Assembly (NCBI RefSeq): GCF_014700075.1
Contig: NZ_JACXBU010000012.1
Coordinates: 36,111 to 100,110 of the forward strand
DNA length: 64,000 nucleotides
DNA from: Pseudomonas sp. JM0905a
GTDB lineage: Bacteria > Pseudomonadota > Gammaproteobacteria > Pseudomonadales > Pseudomonadaceae
Reading direction: 5' to 3'
Part shown: in pieces, positions 34,626 through 44,313 of the stretch
How the letters are laid out: each line of letters starts with the position of its first letter
Position numbering within the stretch: the first letter of the stretch is position 1
Made by a program: the position numbers and the translations under genes
The notes under the pieces: model-generated
What the model was told of the DNA's origin: nothing
The model's database searches: none
What the model saw: the letters and a program-made list of their open reading frames with translations, nothing else

Positions 34626-35259
34626 CGTCCATATGTTCGGGCTTGATAAGCGACGCTACAAACGCCAGACGTCCCGTTCTCTCAATGTCTGTGCCGGAAT
34701 TCCCTCGGGTCAGGTGCCGGAGATCGTTTTCCGTTCGGTATGGCGACACTCAAAGCATAGCCATGGATTAGCCATTATTGAGTGGGCGCGACTGCTGGTG
34801 CGCGGGCGGCGACGGGCTGTCGTCGGGGCGGAGATCAGAGCCGGATCCTCTCACGGCGTAGCCTCGCGCAAACCACCTGTTGCCTCGACCGCGTCTGTGG
34901 AGTTTGGTGGCAACGGATGCGGAGCAGGGGCGGGGCGCTCAAGCCCGGGCTCTTCCGGCTTCGTATGGGGGCGGTTGAAACGAAAAAACTGCCCGGCCTT
35001 TAGATTGAATATTCACTAAGGTTATTTGCTAATTCCTGACTCGAATATCCATTGCGCCAGTAACGCTGTTGTCGATGCCTTTCTGTTCGCGATAGCGCGA
35101 ATCTCGCCGTCATCACGAAGTCGGTCGCTGTCATCGATGAGGAAATCACAGGCCGGACGTAAGTGGCCGACGCTTTCTCGCCATCTTGTTCGCCGGATTC
35201 GCGCTCCTAGAATCGGCCCCCATCCGGTTACTCATTCCATCCTTTGAGGGAGCTCCACC
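34626..35259. other. 634-bp region without a supported gene
   Basis: No open frame here shows a recognisable protein or a good RBS. The segment around 34990-35120 is notably lower in GC than the flanks. The right end holds a possible sigma-70 promoter (35186-35213) for the methionine-rich gene, and the left end must hold the promoter of the GGDEF-EAL gene. Confidence 0.4.
35186..35213 (+). promoter_or_regulatory. Possible sigma-70 promoter of the Met-rich gene
   Basis: TTGTTC (35186-35191) and TAGAAT (35208-35213) are separated by 16 bp and lie 47 bp before the ATG of the methionine-rich gene. The spacing and hexamers are acceptable but not strong. Confidence 0.35.
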
Positions 35260-35766
35260 ATGATGAATGCCATGCAGATGCCGATGTCCGCCAATACCAT
35301 GATGCCGATGATGGGCATGCCCATGATGATGGCCACCATGCAGTGCGACATGCAGGACGACGGCATGATGTGCAAGATGATGCCGGCCATGGGCATGGAC
35401 ATGGCGATGTTCCGCAACAGTGCGGACATGGTGGCGATGATGATGAACTGCGGCATGCCGATGATGATGCACTGCGGCAACATGTCGATGATGTGCATGT
35501 CCCAGGCCGGCATGGCGATGATGCCGATGATGGGCATGATGAACATGATGCCGATGATGGGTATGGGCATGCCCATGCCGTCCATGAAATGCATGATGGA
35601 GTGCTCCATGCAGGGCGACGCCATGATGTGCAAGATGATGCCGATGCAGGGCATGAACATGGAGATGTTCAAGAACTGCTGCGCCCTGATGATGAAAATG
35701 ATGGAGTGCGGCATGCCGATGATGATGAGCTGCAACGGCATGCCGATGATGTGCTGCACCTGCTGA
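35260..35766 (+). CDS. Extremely methionine- and cysteine-rich protein, internally duplicated
   Basis: A 168-residue protein with 72 Met (43%) and 15 Cys (9%), and almost no branched-chain or aromatic residues. It has no signal peptide or clear membrane segment, so a cytosolic location is likely. Two related halves are visible: residues ~27-79 and ~110-166 share the pattern C-x-MQ-x-D-x-MMCKMMP, GM-x-M-x-MF-x-N and CGMPMMM-x-C. Strong RBS GAGGGAGCTCCACC precedes ATGATG, and a perfect terminator follows. The thioether/thiolate content suggests Cu(I) or other soft-metal binding, or a sacrificial methionine-oxidation sink like MrpX; both are inference. I know no characterised homologue. Confidence 0.85.
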   Translation: MMNAMQMPMSANTMMPMMGMPMMMATMQCDMQDDGMMCKMMPAMGMDMAMFRNSADMVAMMMNCGMPMMMHCGNMSMMCMSQAGMAMMPMMGMMNMMPMMGMGMPMPSMKCMMECSMQGDAMMCKMMPMQGMNMEMFKNCCALMMKMMECGMPMMMSCNGMPMMCCTC

Positions 35767-35783
35767 TCGGCAGGATATGAAAG

Positions 35784-35814
35784 AGCCCGGCCGGGAAACC
35801 CGCCGGGCTTTTTT
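35784..35814 (+). terminator. Rho-independent terminator of the Met-rich gene
   Basis: AGCCCGGC (35784-35791) pairs with GCCGGGCT (35802-35809), followed by a run of six T. It lies 18 bp after the stop of the methionine-rich gene, supporting a monocistronic transcript. Confidence 0.85.
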
Positions 35815-35920
35815 GTGCTCGAAAGTTTTGCCACGGCGCCCGGGTCACACTCGTGGCTCGGCTGGGCTCCGATGGTGGATCGGTGAAGCGTGATCCCCCT
35901 GCGCGGTCGTGTAGGGGGTA

Positions 35921-35947
35921 GGGTGGATGTCGCTCTTTACATCCACC
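35921..35947. repeat. Intergenic hairpin repeat (GGGTGGATGT/ACATCCACC type)
   Basis: GGTGGATGT and ACATCCACC form a 9-bp stem around CGCTCTTT. Units of this GTAGGGTGGAT style recur between Pseudomonas genes. Related but degenerate forms are seen near 5425 and 53353. Confidence 0.5.
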
Positions 35948-36007
35948 TTCAAGGTGCGGGGTGAAACCGATCGCGGAGCGGTGAGGCCTGCTTACCTCGA
36001 CCTTCGC

Positions 36008-36640
36008 TCAGTCGAGCCGCTCGGCGTAGGTGGTGACCAGATACGCCACCGCTTCGCTGTTGGAGGGATTGCGGTAGGTATGCGGCTGATCGGCGTAGAA
36101 CAGGATCGAATCGCCGGTGGCGAGCAGAAAGCGTTCCTCGTTCACGCTGATTTCCAGCACGCCCTGGGCGACAACCAGGTTTTCCTGGGTGCCCGGAGCA
36201 TGTCCGGGAGAGTCCTCGATAGCCAGTCCCGCCAGGCGCAGTTCATAGAATTCCACCTGGCGCGAGCAATCGAAGGGGAACAGTGCGCGGCTGACGAAAC
36301 TGCCGTCGCTGTTCACCAGGCGCTTGCTCTGGCGCGCCGGCAGTACTGCGACACCGTCGAAGGCACGGTCATCAAGAAAGGCCGCCACCGAGACCTTGAG
36401 GCCCTGGGCGATCTTGCACAGCACCTTGATGGAGGGAACGCTGCGCCCGGACTCGATCTGCGCCAGCATGGCGCGGCTCACGCCGGATGCGCGGGCAAGG
36501 CCGTCCAGCGACAGGTTGCGCTTGCTGCGCAGGCGCAACAGATTGCTGGCAACGCGCTGGCTGATCGGGTCGTCTACGCCGGTTGCTGGCAGCAACACCT
36601 GGTCATGGGCGTCCAGAGGTAGTGACTGGCCCATGGTCAC
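36008..36640 (-). CDS. XRE-family transcriptional regulator with C-terminal cupin
   Basis: A 210-residue regulator. The HTH lies at about residues 30-90 (RVASNLLRLRSKRNLSLDGLARASGVSRAMLAQIESGRSVPSIKVLCKIAQGL) and a cupin sensor domain at about 130-205 (LVVAQGVLEISV, FLLATGDSILFYADQPHTYRN). It starts at GTG (36640), overlapping the stop of the upstream small gene as GTGA, or at the ATG two codons later. Such HTH-cupin regulators commonly control amino acid, polyamine or sulfur metabolism. The target here is unknown. Confidence 0.88.
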   Translation of the reverse strand: MTMGQSLPLDAHDQVLLPATGVDDPISQRVASNLLRLRSKRNLSLDGLARASGVSRAMLAQIESGRSVPSIKVLCKIAQGLKVSVAAFLDDRAFDGVAVLPARQSKRLVNSDGSFVSRALFPFDCSRQVEFYELRLAGLAIEDSPGHAPGTQENLVVAQGVLEISVNEERFLLATGDSILFYADQPHTYRNPSNSEAVAYLVTTYAERLD

Positions 36641-36798
36641 GCCTCACGAATGCCAGTATTCCGCTGCTGTTGGGTGAGCTGGAAAGCACCGAATCCCGCC
36701 CGGCAGGCGTACATCGTCCACATCAGCTCGGCCATGCGGCGTGCCTGACGGCGCGTGCGGTAGCGGGCGAGGTCAATGACGTTGTCGGTACGGTCCAT
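36637..36798 (-). CDS. Small basic protein (53 aa) translationally coupled to the XRE regulator
   Basis: A 53-residue ORF with RBS AGGAGCTGCATC before its ATG and a stop overlapping the regulator start (GTGA). It begins MDRTDNVIDLARYRTRRQARR, then MAELMWTMYACRAGFGAF. The Arg-rich N-terminal half and short hydrophobic middle suggest a nucleic-acid- or membrane-binding peptide, with no family recognised. The overlap and RBS argue that it is translated and helps set the level of the XRE-cupin regulator. Confidence 0.65.
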   Translation of the reverse strand: MDRTDNVIDLARYRTRRQARRMAELMWTMYACRAGFGAFQLTQQQRNTGIREA

Positions 36799-37115
36799 GA
36801 TGCAGCTCCTGGGGGAGTCCTGAAGGTTGACGGAGCTAGACTAGCCTTTGTTTTCTTAGGTCAATAAATACTTAATTAATATTTTGTAATTCTATTTGGT
36901 TATTTAAGGCCGGAGGCTCATTTCGCCTTTGCGGCGGACTGGGACGCGCACTCTGGTGCTGTGATTTTCTGATCTGAGAGATGCCGGCTGACGTGTTGCC
37001 GTCGGGAACCGGCAGGCCGGTGGCATCAGTGGGGTGAGGCTCGGCGTGCTGCGGGCCGAGCCACTGGGCATGGATGGAACCAGGGCGTTAGCAGGAGCGG
37101 TGTGCCGAGCCGGAT
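36799..37115. promoter_or_regulatory. 317-bp intergenic region with an AT-rich promoter segment
   Basis: Positions 36838-36905 form a sharply AT-rich tract (AATAAATACTTAATTAATATT) unlike the surrounding sequence. On the minus strand TTGACC followed 18 bp later by TCTAGC could serve the small ORF/XRE unit. The rest, up to the kup stop, shows no gene. Confidence 0.4.
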
Positions 37116-39017
37116 TCAGATCTCGACTTGCGTGCCCAGTTCGATCACGCGGTTAACCGGCAACTGGAAGTAGCGCATGCTGCTGTTGGCGTTCTTGTGC
37201 AGGAAGGCGAACAACCCTTCGCGCCAGAGCGACATGCCCAGGCCACGGGTTGGAATCACCGTTTCGCGACTGAGGAAGTAGGTGGTGCGCATGGGGGTGA
37301 AATCCAGTCCCTCGACGCGGCAGTTCTGCAGGGCTTCCGGCACGTTGGGCTCCTCCATGAAGCCGAAGTGCAGCAGGACGCGATAGAAGCCGCCGTCGTA
37401 GCGGCTGACTTCGAATCGCTGGTGATCGTCGATGCGCGGCGTGTCGCGGGTCACCACGGTCAGCAGCACCACCTGCTGGTGCAGCACCTGGTTGTGCAGC
37501 AGGTTGTGCAGCAGCGCGTGGGGGACGGCATCGGGACTTGCACTGAGAAAGATGGCAGTGCCCTCGACGCGGTGCGGCGGTTGCAGGCAGATGCTTTCGA
37601 CGAAGCCGCGCAGGGGCAGGGCGGTTTCGTCCAGGCGATCGATGAGGATGCGCTTGCCGCTCTTCCAGGTGGTCATCAGCACGAACAGGATCACCCCGGC
37701 AATCACCGGGAAGGCGCCGCCCTGGAAGATTTTCGGCACGTTGGCGGTGAAGAACAGCGAGTCTACGAACAGGAACCCGAGCAGCAGCGGTACCGCCAGC
37801 CAGCGCGGTACGCGCCAGAGCAGGAGCATCACCGAGGAGACCAGCAGGGTGTCGATCAGCATGGTGGTGGTCACCGCCACGCCGTAGGCGGCAGCCAGGG
37901 CGCCGGAGGAGCCGAAGCCGATCACCAGCAGGACCACGCAGGTCATCAGGGCCCAGTTCACCACGCCGACGTAGATCTGGCCCTGGGCGGCGCTGGAGGT
38001 GTGCTGGATCTGCATGCGCGGGATGTAGCCGAGCTGGATGGCCTGCTGGCTCAGGGAGAAGGCCCCGGAGATCACCGCCTGGGAGGCGATGATGGTGGCC
38101 AGGGTGGCCAGGCCGATCATGGGGATCAACGCCCATTCCGGCGCCAGCAGGTAGAAGGGGTTGCGCGCGGCCGCCGGGTTGGACAGCAGCAGTGCGCCCT
38201 GGCCGAAGTAGTTCAGTACCAGGCCCGGGAGGACCAGGCTGAACCAGGCGTGGGCGATGGGGTTGCGGCCGAAGTGGCCCATGTCGGCGTAGAGCGCTTC
38301 TGCACCGGTCAGCGCCAGTACCACGGCGCCGAGGATGGTGACGCCGATGCCGGGATGGGCCAGGAAGAAGTTGAACGCCCACCAGGGATTCACCGCCTGG
38401 AGCACTTCGGGGCGCTGGACGATGCCATGGATGCCGAGTATGCCCAGCACCACGAACCAGATCACCATCACCGGGCCGAAGAGAATGCCGATGCGCGCCG
38501 TGCCGTGCTTCTGGATCAGGAACAGGCCGATCAGCAGTACCACGGTGACCGGCACGACCCAGTGGCCGAGGCCGGGCAGGGCGACATCCAGGCCTTCCAC
38601 CGCCGAAAGTACGGAAATGGCCGGGGTGATCATGCTGTCGCCGTAGAACAGCGCCGTGCCGAACAGGCCCAGCAACACCAGCAGTCCGCTCAGTCTCGGG
38701 TAGGCTGTGGTGGCACGGCGCGCCAATGCGGTCAGGGCCATGACGCCGCCTTCGCCGTCGTTGTCGGCGCGCAGCATGAACAGTACGTACTTGAGCGACA
38801 CCACCCAGAGCAGGGACCAGAGCACCAGCGAGAGGATGCCGAGCACGCCCTCGGCGTTGACCTGCACACCGTAGTGGCCGGCAAAGACCTCCTTGAGGGT
38901 GTACAGCGGGCTGGTGCCGATATCGCCGTAGACCACGCCGGCTGCTGCCACGAGCAGGCCGAATGAGGACGAATGGGCGCGAGAATGGGCCTGTGGCTCC
39001 AGGGTGCTGGAACTCAT
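37116..39017 (-). CDS. kup: Kup-family low-affinity potassium uptake transporter
   Basis: A 633-residue inner-membrane K+/H+ symporter. The family signature [19 protein letters not shown] occurs in the first helix, followed by [34 protein letters not shown] and [13 protein letters not shown]. About 12 helices occupy residues 20-450, and a soluble C-terminal region follows. The ATG at 39017 follows GGAGTGACTCG; a longer frame to 39110 would add 31 Pro/Ser-rich residues. It stands alone between the XRE region and a small membrane peptide gene. Confidence 0.93.
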   Translation of the reverse strand: MSSSTLEPQAHSRAHSSSFGLLVAAAGVVYGDIGTSPLYTLKEVFAGHYGVQVNAEGVLGILSLVLWSLLWVVSLKYVLFMLRADNDGEGGVMALTALARRATTAYPRLSGLLVLLGLFGTALFYGDSMITPAISVLSAVEGLDVALPGLGHWVVPVTVVLLIGLFLIQKHGTARIGILFGPVMVIWFVVLGILGIHGIVQRPEVLQAVNPWWAFNFFLAHPGIGVTILGAVVLALTGAEALYADMGHFGRNPIAHAWFSLVLPGLVLNYFGQGALLLSNPAAARNPFYLLAPEWALIPMIGLATLATIIASQAVISGAFSLSQQAIQLGYIPRMQIQHTSSAAQGQIYVGVVNWALMTCVVLLVIGFGSSGALAAAYGVAVTTTMLIDTLLVSSVMLLLWRVPRWLAVPLLLGFLFVDSLFFTANVPKIFQGGAFPVIAGVILFVLMTTWKSGKRILIDRLDETALPLRGFVESICLQPPHRVEGTAIFLSASPDAVPHALLHNLLHNQVLHQQVVLLTVVTRDTPRIDDHQRFEVSRYDGGFYRVLLHFGFMEEPNVPEALQNCRVEGLDFTPMRTTYFLSRETVIPTRGLGMSLWREGLFAFLHKNANSSMRYFQLPVNRVIELGTQVEI

Positions 39018-39251
39018 CGAGTCACTCCGGGGGATGGGGCGCGGTGCGGATGGTGTGGGAGACACGGCATTCGGCGGGGAATTCGAGGTGTTGCCACGGA
39101 AGGGCGCCAAGTATCCGTTCTGGCCGTGGGGCTCGGCGTAAAGAATGCGTAAAAAGTGATGGATTCGACCGGCTGGCGCCCGCCGCTACCAGTTAGCCAG
39201 ACGCCTTGTAAGCTGAATGATGTACCCGGTCTACAAGTGGGGAGGTTTGCG

Positions 39252-39389
39252 ATGAGCGTCAACGCAATCGGGCTGACCGTGATGGCCTGCCTGTTCCTCG
39301 GCTGCATTGGCATGGTGTTCTGGACCAACCGCCCGTTCATCAAGGACTGGTTCGAGCATCACCATTGGCACTGGCCACATTTCCACTGA
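39252..39389 (+). CDS. Small His/Trp-rich single-pass membrane protein (45 aa)
   Basis: A 45-residue ORF with a strong RBS (GGGGAGGTTTGCG) before the ATG. Residues ~4-24 form one membrane helix (AIGLTVMACLFLGCIGMVFW), and the tail is WFEHHHWHWPHFH, with six His in 12 residues. The His-rich end could bind a metal. It is divergent from kup, 234 bp away, and the 236 bp after it hold nothing recognisable. Confidence 0.7.
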   Translation: MSVNAIGLTVMACLFLGCIGMVFWTNRPFIKDWFEHHHWHWPHFH

Positions 39390-39625
39390 GTTGCCGCACC
39401 GCCTCTTGCGAATCGAGCGCAAAAAGGACCGCCACGGTGCCAAGGCGCAATTCGGCACTTCATGCCGTGACGGTCAAGCTCGATAAGTTCGAGCGCTACT
39501 AAAATGCAGCCTTTCCGCATCTGGCGGTGTGCCACTAGGACCGAACATTCGACCGTACGAGCTGAACGCGGCACCTGGATTCCGAGGGCGCCGGTCCAGC
39601 CCAGGTTGTGAAACGGACGGGCCGA

Positions 39626-40600
39626 TCAGCGACCTTCGCCCTGTTCTTCCACTATGCAGGTGCTGTCGAAGCGCGCCGACTCCAGGCGGTTGCGGCCTTT
39701 CTGCTTGGCGCGGTAGAGCAGCCGGTCGACGGCCTGGATGAAGGGCAGGGGCCGGTCCTCCTGCCGGGGCACCACGGTGCCGACGCCCAGGCTGATGGTG
39801 AGCAGGGAAGCGACGCCGGATTTTTCGTGGGGGATGCATTGCTCGCGGATCAGCTTCCGGCAGCGTTCGGCCACCTGGCAGGCGGCGGCCTCATCGGTGG
39901 CGGGGAGGATCAGCACGAACTCTTCGCCGCCGAAGCGGGCGACGAAATCCCGGGGGCGGATGGCGGCGTTGATCAGCGCACGACCCACGTTCTTCAGGCA
40001 GTCGTCGCCCTGGATGTGACCGTAATGGTCGTTGTACTGCTTGAAGTAGTCGATATCGAGGAGGATCAACGACAGCGGCTCGCCGGTGCGCTGGGCATTG
40101 GCCCATTCCACGTCCAGCATCGAGTCGAACATGCGCCGGTTGGCCACGCCGGTCAGCCCATCCTTGTAGGAGTACTCCTCCAGCTGCTTCTGCAGGTCGA
40201 TCAACTGCTGCTCGGCCTTCTTCCGCTCGCTGATGTCGAACATGAAGCCGATCAGCGCTTCCACCTCACCATCGGGGTTGCGCATCACGTGCACCACATC
40301 GCGGATCCACACGTAGTCGCCCGTGGTGGTCAGGGCACGGTAGTCCGCTTCGTGGTCGGTACCGGCCTGGGATTGGGAGACGCAGAAGGCGACGACCGCG
40401 TCGCGGTCATCCGGGTGCATGCGTTCGGCCCAGTCATTGACGCTTACCCAGCTGGACTGGCTCCAGCCCAGCAGTTCTTCGATCTGCGGGCCGATGTAGG
40501 CGAAGGTCATGGTTTTCCAGTCGATCTTCCATGGGATCGCCCGGGTGGATTCCAGCAGGGCCTTGTAGACCTCCTGGGTGGTTTCTGCGTCGTCTCTCAT
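39626..40600 (-). CDS. PAS-GGDEF diguanylate cyclase
   Basis: A 324-residue cytosolic protein with no membrane segment. A PAS_3-type domain (about residues 20-130: PWKIDWKTMTFAYIGPQIEELLGW; RDVVHVMRNPDGEVEALIGFMFDISERKKAEQQL) is followed by a coiled linker and a GGDEF domain. The active motif is GGEEF (224-228), with an RPRD inhibitory site five residues upstream, so an active, product-inhibited c-di-GMP synthase is expected. The start has only a weak RBS. Confidence 0.91.
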   Translation of the reverse strand: MRDDAETTQEVYKALLESTRAIPWKIDWKTMTFAYIGPQIEELLGWSQSSWVSVNDWAERMHPDDRDAVVAFCVSQSQAGTDHEADYRALTTTGDYVWIRDVVHVMRNPDGEVEALIGFMFDISERKKAEQQLIDLQKQLEEYSYKDGLTGVANRRMFDSMLDVEWANAQRTGEPLSLILLDIDYFKQYNDHYGHIQGDDCLKNVGRALINAAIRPRDFVARFGGEEFVLILPATDEAAACQVAERCRKLIREQCIPHEKSGVASLLTISLGVGTVVPRQEDRPLPFIQAVDRLLYRAKQKGRNRLESARFDSTCIVEEQGEGR

Positions 40601-40741
40601 GGTGCCCCCGTACTGGCCGAATCGGTTGGCGCCGTCCCTTGCGCGAAGCCTCCTTATACCTAATCGGATCGGGTTTCAGGCAGTGGCGTCGCGAGCCAGG
40701 TGATGACTCGCGTCGGCCGTTGGGGAGGAGGAGGTCCGAAC

Positions 40742-41923
40742 TCAGGACTTGCTGCCCTGGGCCTGCGCGGGCGCGGCCACGGCGGGCAACGGGATGCCCT
40801 TGGGCCAGAGCAGCCAGATCTGGCCCTGCTGCTTCATGTTGCCGGCCAGCTCGCCGGCTTCCGCGCCCGTGCCCCAGAACAGGTCGGCGCGCACTTCGCC
40901 GGCGATGGCGCCGCCGGTGTCCTGGGCGGCGACCGGGCGGACCACCGGACTGCCGTCGGGGCGGGTGGTGGAGAGCCAGAGCAGGCTGCCCAGCGGGATC
41001 ACCTTGCGGTCGATGGCCACGCTGTAGCCGGCGGTGAGCGGCACGTTGAGGGAGCCGCGCGGACCTTCGTTGCTGTCCGGGTTGAGGCCGAAGAAGACGA
41101 AGCTCGGGTTGCTCGCCAGCAGTTCCGGTACCCGCTGCGGGTTGGCGCTGGCCCAGTCGCGGATCTTGCCCATGCTGACTTCTTCCTGCTTGAGCTGGCC
41201 CTGTTCCACCAGCCAGCGGCCTACCGGGCGATACGGGTGGCCATTCTGGTCGGCGTAGCCAATGCGCAGCTGGCGGCCGCTTTCCAGCTGGATGCGACCG
41301 GAACCCTGGATCTGCAGGAATTGCAGGTCCATCGGGTTGGTGAGCCAGGCCAGCACCGGCGCCTTGACGCCCTGGGCGCGGATGGTGGCGGCGTCGTCAT
41401 AGGGCTTGAGCACGCGGCCTTCCAGGCGACCGCGCAGGCGCTTGCCCTTGAGTTCCGGGTAGAGGCTGTCCAGGGCGACCACGATCATGTCTTCGGGTAC
41501 GCCATAGACCGGCACCGGCGTCTGCTCACTCTGCTCCAGGCTGCCGGCGTACACCGGCTCGTAGTAACCGGTGATCAGGCCCTGCGGGCTGTTGCGTGCA
41601 TTGCGCAGGCTGTAGACCTCCAGTTGCGCCTTGAGCCAGGCGCGAACGGCGGCCGGGTCCTCCTGCACTTGGGCTGCGCTGGTGCAGGTGGCGGACCAGA
41701 TCGGGTCCTTGGCCAGGCGTGCGCAGGCGGAGCGCCAGGCCGTGAAACCGGCGATCACGTCGGCGTCGCTGCTGGCGGGGAGTTCTTCCCAGCTCGCCCG
41801 GGTGTAGGTATCGACCTTGGGCTGCTCGGGCTTGGCGGGCTCCTTGTCGCAACCGGCGACCAGGGAGAGCAGGGCGGCGACGCACAGCGCCAGCCGGCCT
41901 CGGCGGAAGAGGGGGGCAATCAC
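40742..41923 (-). CDS. mltA: Membrane-bound lytic murein transglycosylase A
   Basis: A 393-residue lipoprotein from a GTG preceded by AGGAACCGCAAGAC. It has basic FRRGR, a hydrophobic stretch and lipobox LVAGC (Cys25). A farther ATG at 42007 would add 28 residues before the signal peptide and is less likely. MltA landmarks include GLITGYYEPVYAGS, the 3D domain with SVAIDRKVIPLGSLLWLST, and AAQDTGGAIAGEVRADLFWG, carrying the catalytic Asp. It cleaves the MurNAc-GlcNAc glycan bond, forming 1,6-anhydro ends, at the outer-membrane inner face. Confidence 0.92.
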   Translation of the reverse strand: MIAPLFRRGRLALCVAALLSLVAGCDKEPAKPEQPKVDTYTRASWEELPASSDADVIAGFTAWRSACARLAKDPIWSATCTSAAQVQEDPAAVRAWLKAQLEVYSLRNARNSPQGLITGYYEPVYAGSLEQSEQTPVPVYGVPEDMIVVALDSLYPELKGKRLRGRLEGRVLKPYDDAATIRAQGVKAPVLAWLTNPMDLQFLQIQGSGRIQLESGRQLRIGYADQNGHPYRPVGRWLVEQGQLKQEEVSMGKIRDWASANPQRVPELLASNPSFVFFGLNPDSNEGPRGSLNVPLTAGYSVAIDRKVIPLGSLLWLSTTRPDGSPVVRPVAAQDTGGAIAGEVRADLFWGTGAEAGELAGNMKQQGQIWLLWPKGIPLPAVAAPAQAQGSKS

Positions 41924-42081
41924 GTCTTGCGGTTCCTGATGGGGTGAATCGAGGGCGGTAGCTTGGTGAATGGTGTGCGCAACGTCAAATTTGCCCGACG
42001 GATTCATTGACCCAAGCCACTGAAATCAAAAGGAAATATTCATTCAATAAGGTGCCCCCAGCTTTGACAGAGGCCTTTGGT

Positions 42082-42276
42082 GTGACTCGTAACATTAGAA
42101 ATTTCCGCAAGACCCTGGACGCCGTGGCCATGAACAACGAGGCCGCCGCCCTGGCGGTGATGCGCGCAGCCGACCGGATCGGCGATGCCGTGCTGAAGGA
42201 ACAGCTGTTCAATGTGATCCAGCGCATGAACCAGGATGCCGCCGAGCTGCGTGTGGTTCGTGATCACGTCGCGTGA
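42082..42276 (+). CDS. Small conserved helical protein of unknown function
   Basis: A 64-residue protein if translated from the GTG at 42082, eight bases after AGAGG; a TTG at 42007 would give 89 residues. The content is TRNIRNFRKTLDAVAMNNEAAALAVMRAADRIGD followed by LKEQLFNVIQRMNQDAAELRVVRDHVA, predicted helical and soluble. No function is recognised. It is divergent from mltA and lies just upstream of the ilvA leader. Confidence 0.6.
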   Translation: MTRNIRNFRKTLDAVAMNNEAAALAVMRAADRIGDAVLKEQLFNVIQRMNQDAAELRVVRDHVA

Positions 42277-42323
42277 GCGCAGGCCAGCGCGATTCTTCCA
42301 TTTCTGTTGAATGAAATTGCTGC

Positions 42324-42353
42324 TTGACCTGAAGGCCAAAGGCCCTCTAGATT
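42324..42353 (+). promoter_or_regulatory. Sigma-70 promoter of the ilvA leader
   Basis: TTGACC (42324-42329) and TAGATT (42348-42353) are separated by 18 bp and lie 8 bp before the leader-peptide ATG. The transcript would therefore have a very short 5' end before the leader ORF; whether it is long enough for an RBS is uncertain. Confidence 0.5.
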
Positions 42354-42360
42354 GCCCGCC

Positions 42361-42426
42361 ATGACTAAATCCCCTTGGTTGTCCGGCCCCGCGATTATTA
42401 CCGCCATTCCAGCAGTGGCGGGTTAG
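42361..42426 (+). CDS. ilvA leader peptide (21 aa)
   Basis: A 21-codon ORF beginning MTKSPWLSGPAIITAIPAV and ending Ala-Gly-stop. It has Ile at positions 12, 13 and 16, Thr at 14, and one Val, one Leu and several Ala/Pro. It lies directly before an attenuator terminator and the ilvA gene, as expected for ribosome-mediated attenuation by charged tRNA(Ile), possibly with Thr/Val/Leu input. Its last codons (GGCGGGTT) also form the antiterminator arm. Confidence 0.75.
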   Translation: MTKSPWLSGPAIITAIPAVAG

Positions 42427-42467
42427 CCGACGACCAAACAGAAACCCGCCCTCGAGGCGGGTTTTTT
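42417..42467 (+). terminator. Transcription attenuator upstream of ilvA
   Basis: AACCCGCC (42443-42450) pairs with GGCGGGTT (42456-42463) around CTCGA, followed by a T-run: a rho-independent terminator. The same AACCCGCC can instead pair with GGCGGGTT at 42417-42424, inside the end of the leader ORF, giving a mutually exclusive alternative stem. This is the geometry of an amino-acid attenuator. Confidence 0.75.
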
Positions 42468-42510
42468 CCTTCTGTCTCCTGGGTGCCGAAATCAAGACCA
42501 GGAGCCCTGC

Positions 42511-44088
<1,578 letters not shown>

Positions 44089-44100
44089 TGCCTGCTTCTT

Positions 44101-44192
44101 TGTGGGGGCGATTTCAATCGCTGAGCGGACCGCAGGTTCGCCTTTTGAGCGGGGGAGCTGCGCTCCCCATAGCGAATGAATTCGCCCCCACA
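44101..44192. repeat. Composite REP-like repeat, copy 1
   Basis: A ~92-bp unit bounded by TGTGGGGGCGATTTCAATCG and GCGAATGAATTCGCCCCCAC, with a central GCGGACCGCAGGTTCGCC and an AGCTGCGCTCCCC hairpin. It is nearly the reverse complement of the unit at 45949-46046, so the ThDP enzyme gene lies between inverted copies. Confidence 0.75.
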
Positions 44193-44246
44193 ACCCCGTT
44201 CCCCACTCAGCAGAAAGACCTCGTCAGATAATTCCGACAAAAGCGA

Positions 44247-44260
44247 TGTTAACGCTAACA
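44247..44260. promoter_or_regulatory. LacI-family operator
   Basis: TGTTAACGCTAACA has perfect 5-bp arms (TGTTA/TAACA) around a central CG, the pattern recognised by GntR/IdnR-like LacI-family repressors. It lies 53 bp before the ATG of the ThDP enzyme gene, and a LacI-family gene follows that enzyme. Confidence 0.65.
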
Positions 44261-44313
44261 ATCTGGTGTTAGAGTGCGCTCCATTCGTTGACCGATCCCT
44301 TGGAGGACTGCCC

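Noticed and set aside
34576..35019. 147-codon plus-strand ORF after the GGDEF-EAL gene
   Set aside because: It begins inside the GGDEF-EAL gene on the opposite strand, has no RBS and has unbiased composition.
35146..35834. Minus-strand His-rich (35146-35472) and Met/Ile-rich (35232-35834) open frames and a plus-strand His/Asp-rich frame (35244-35780) over the Met-rich gene
   Set aside because: They are mirror effects of the ATG-rich sequence (CAT on the other strand gives His). The RBS and terminator support only the plus-strand frame at 35260.
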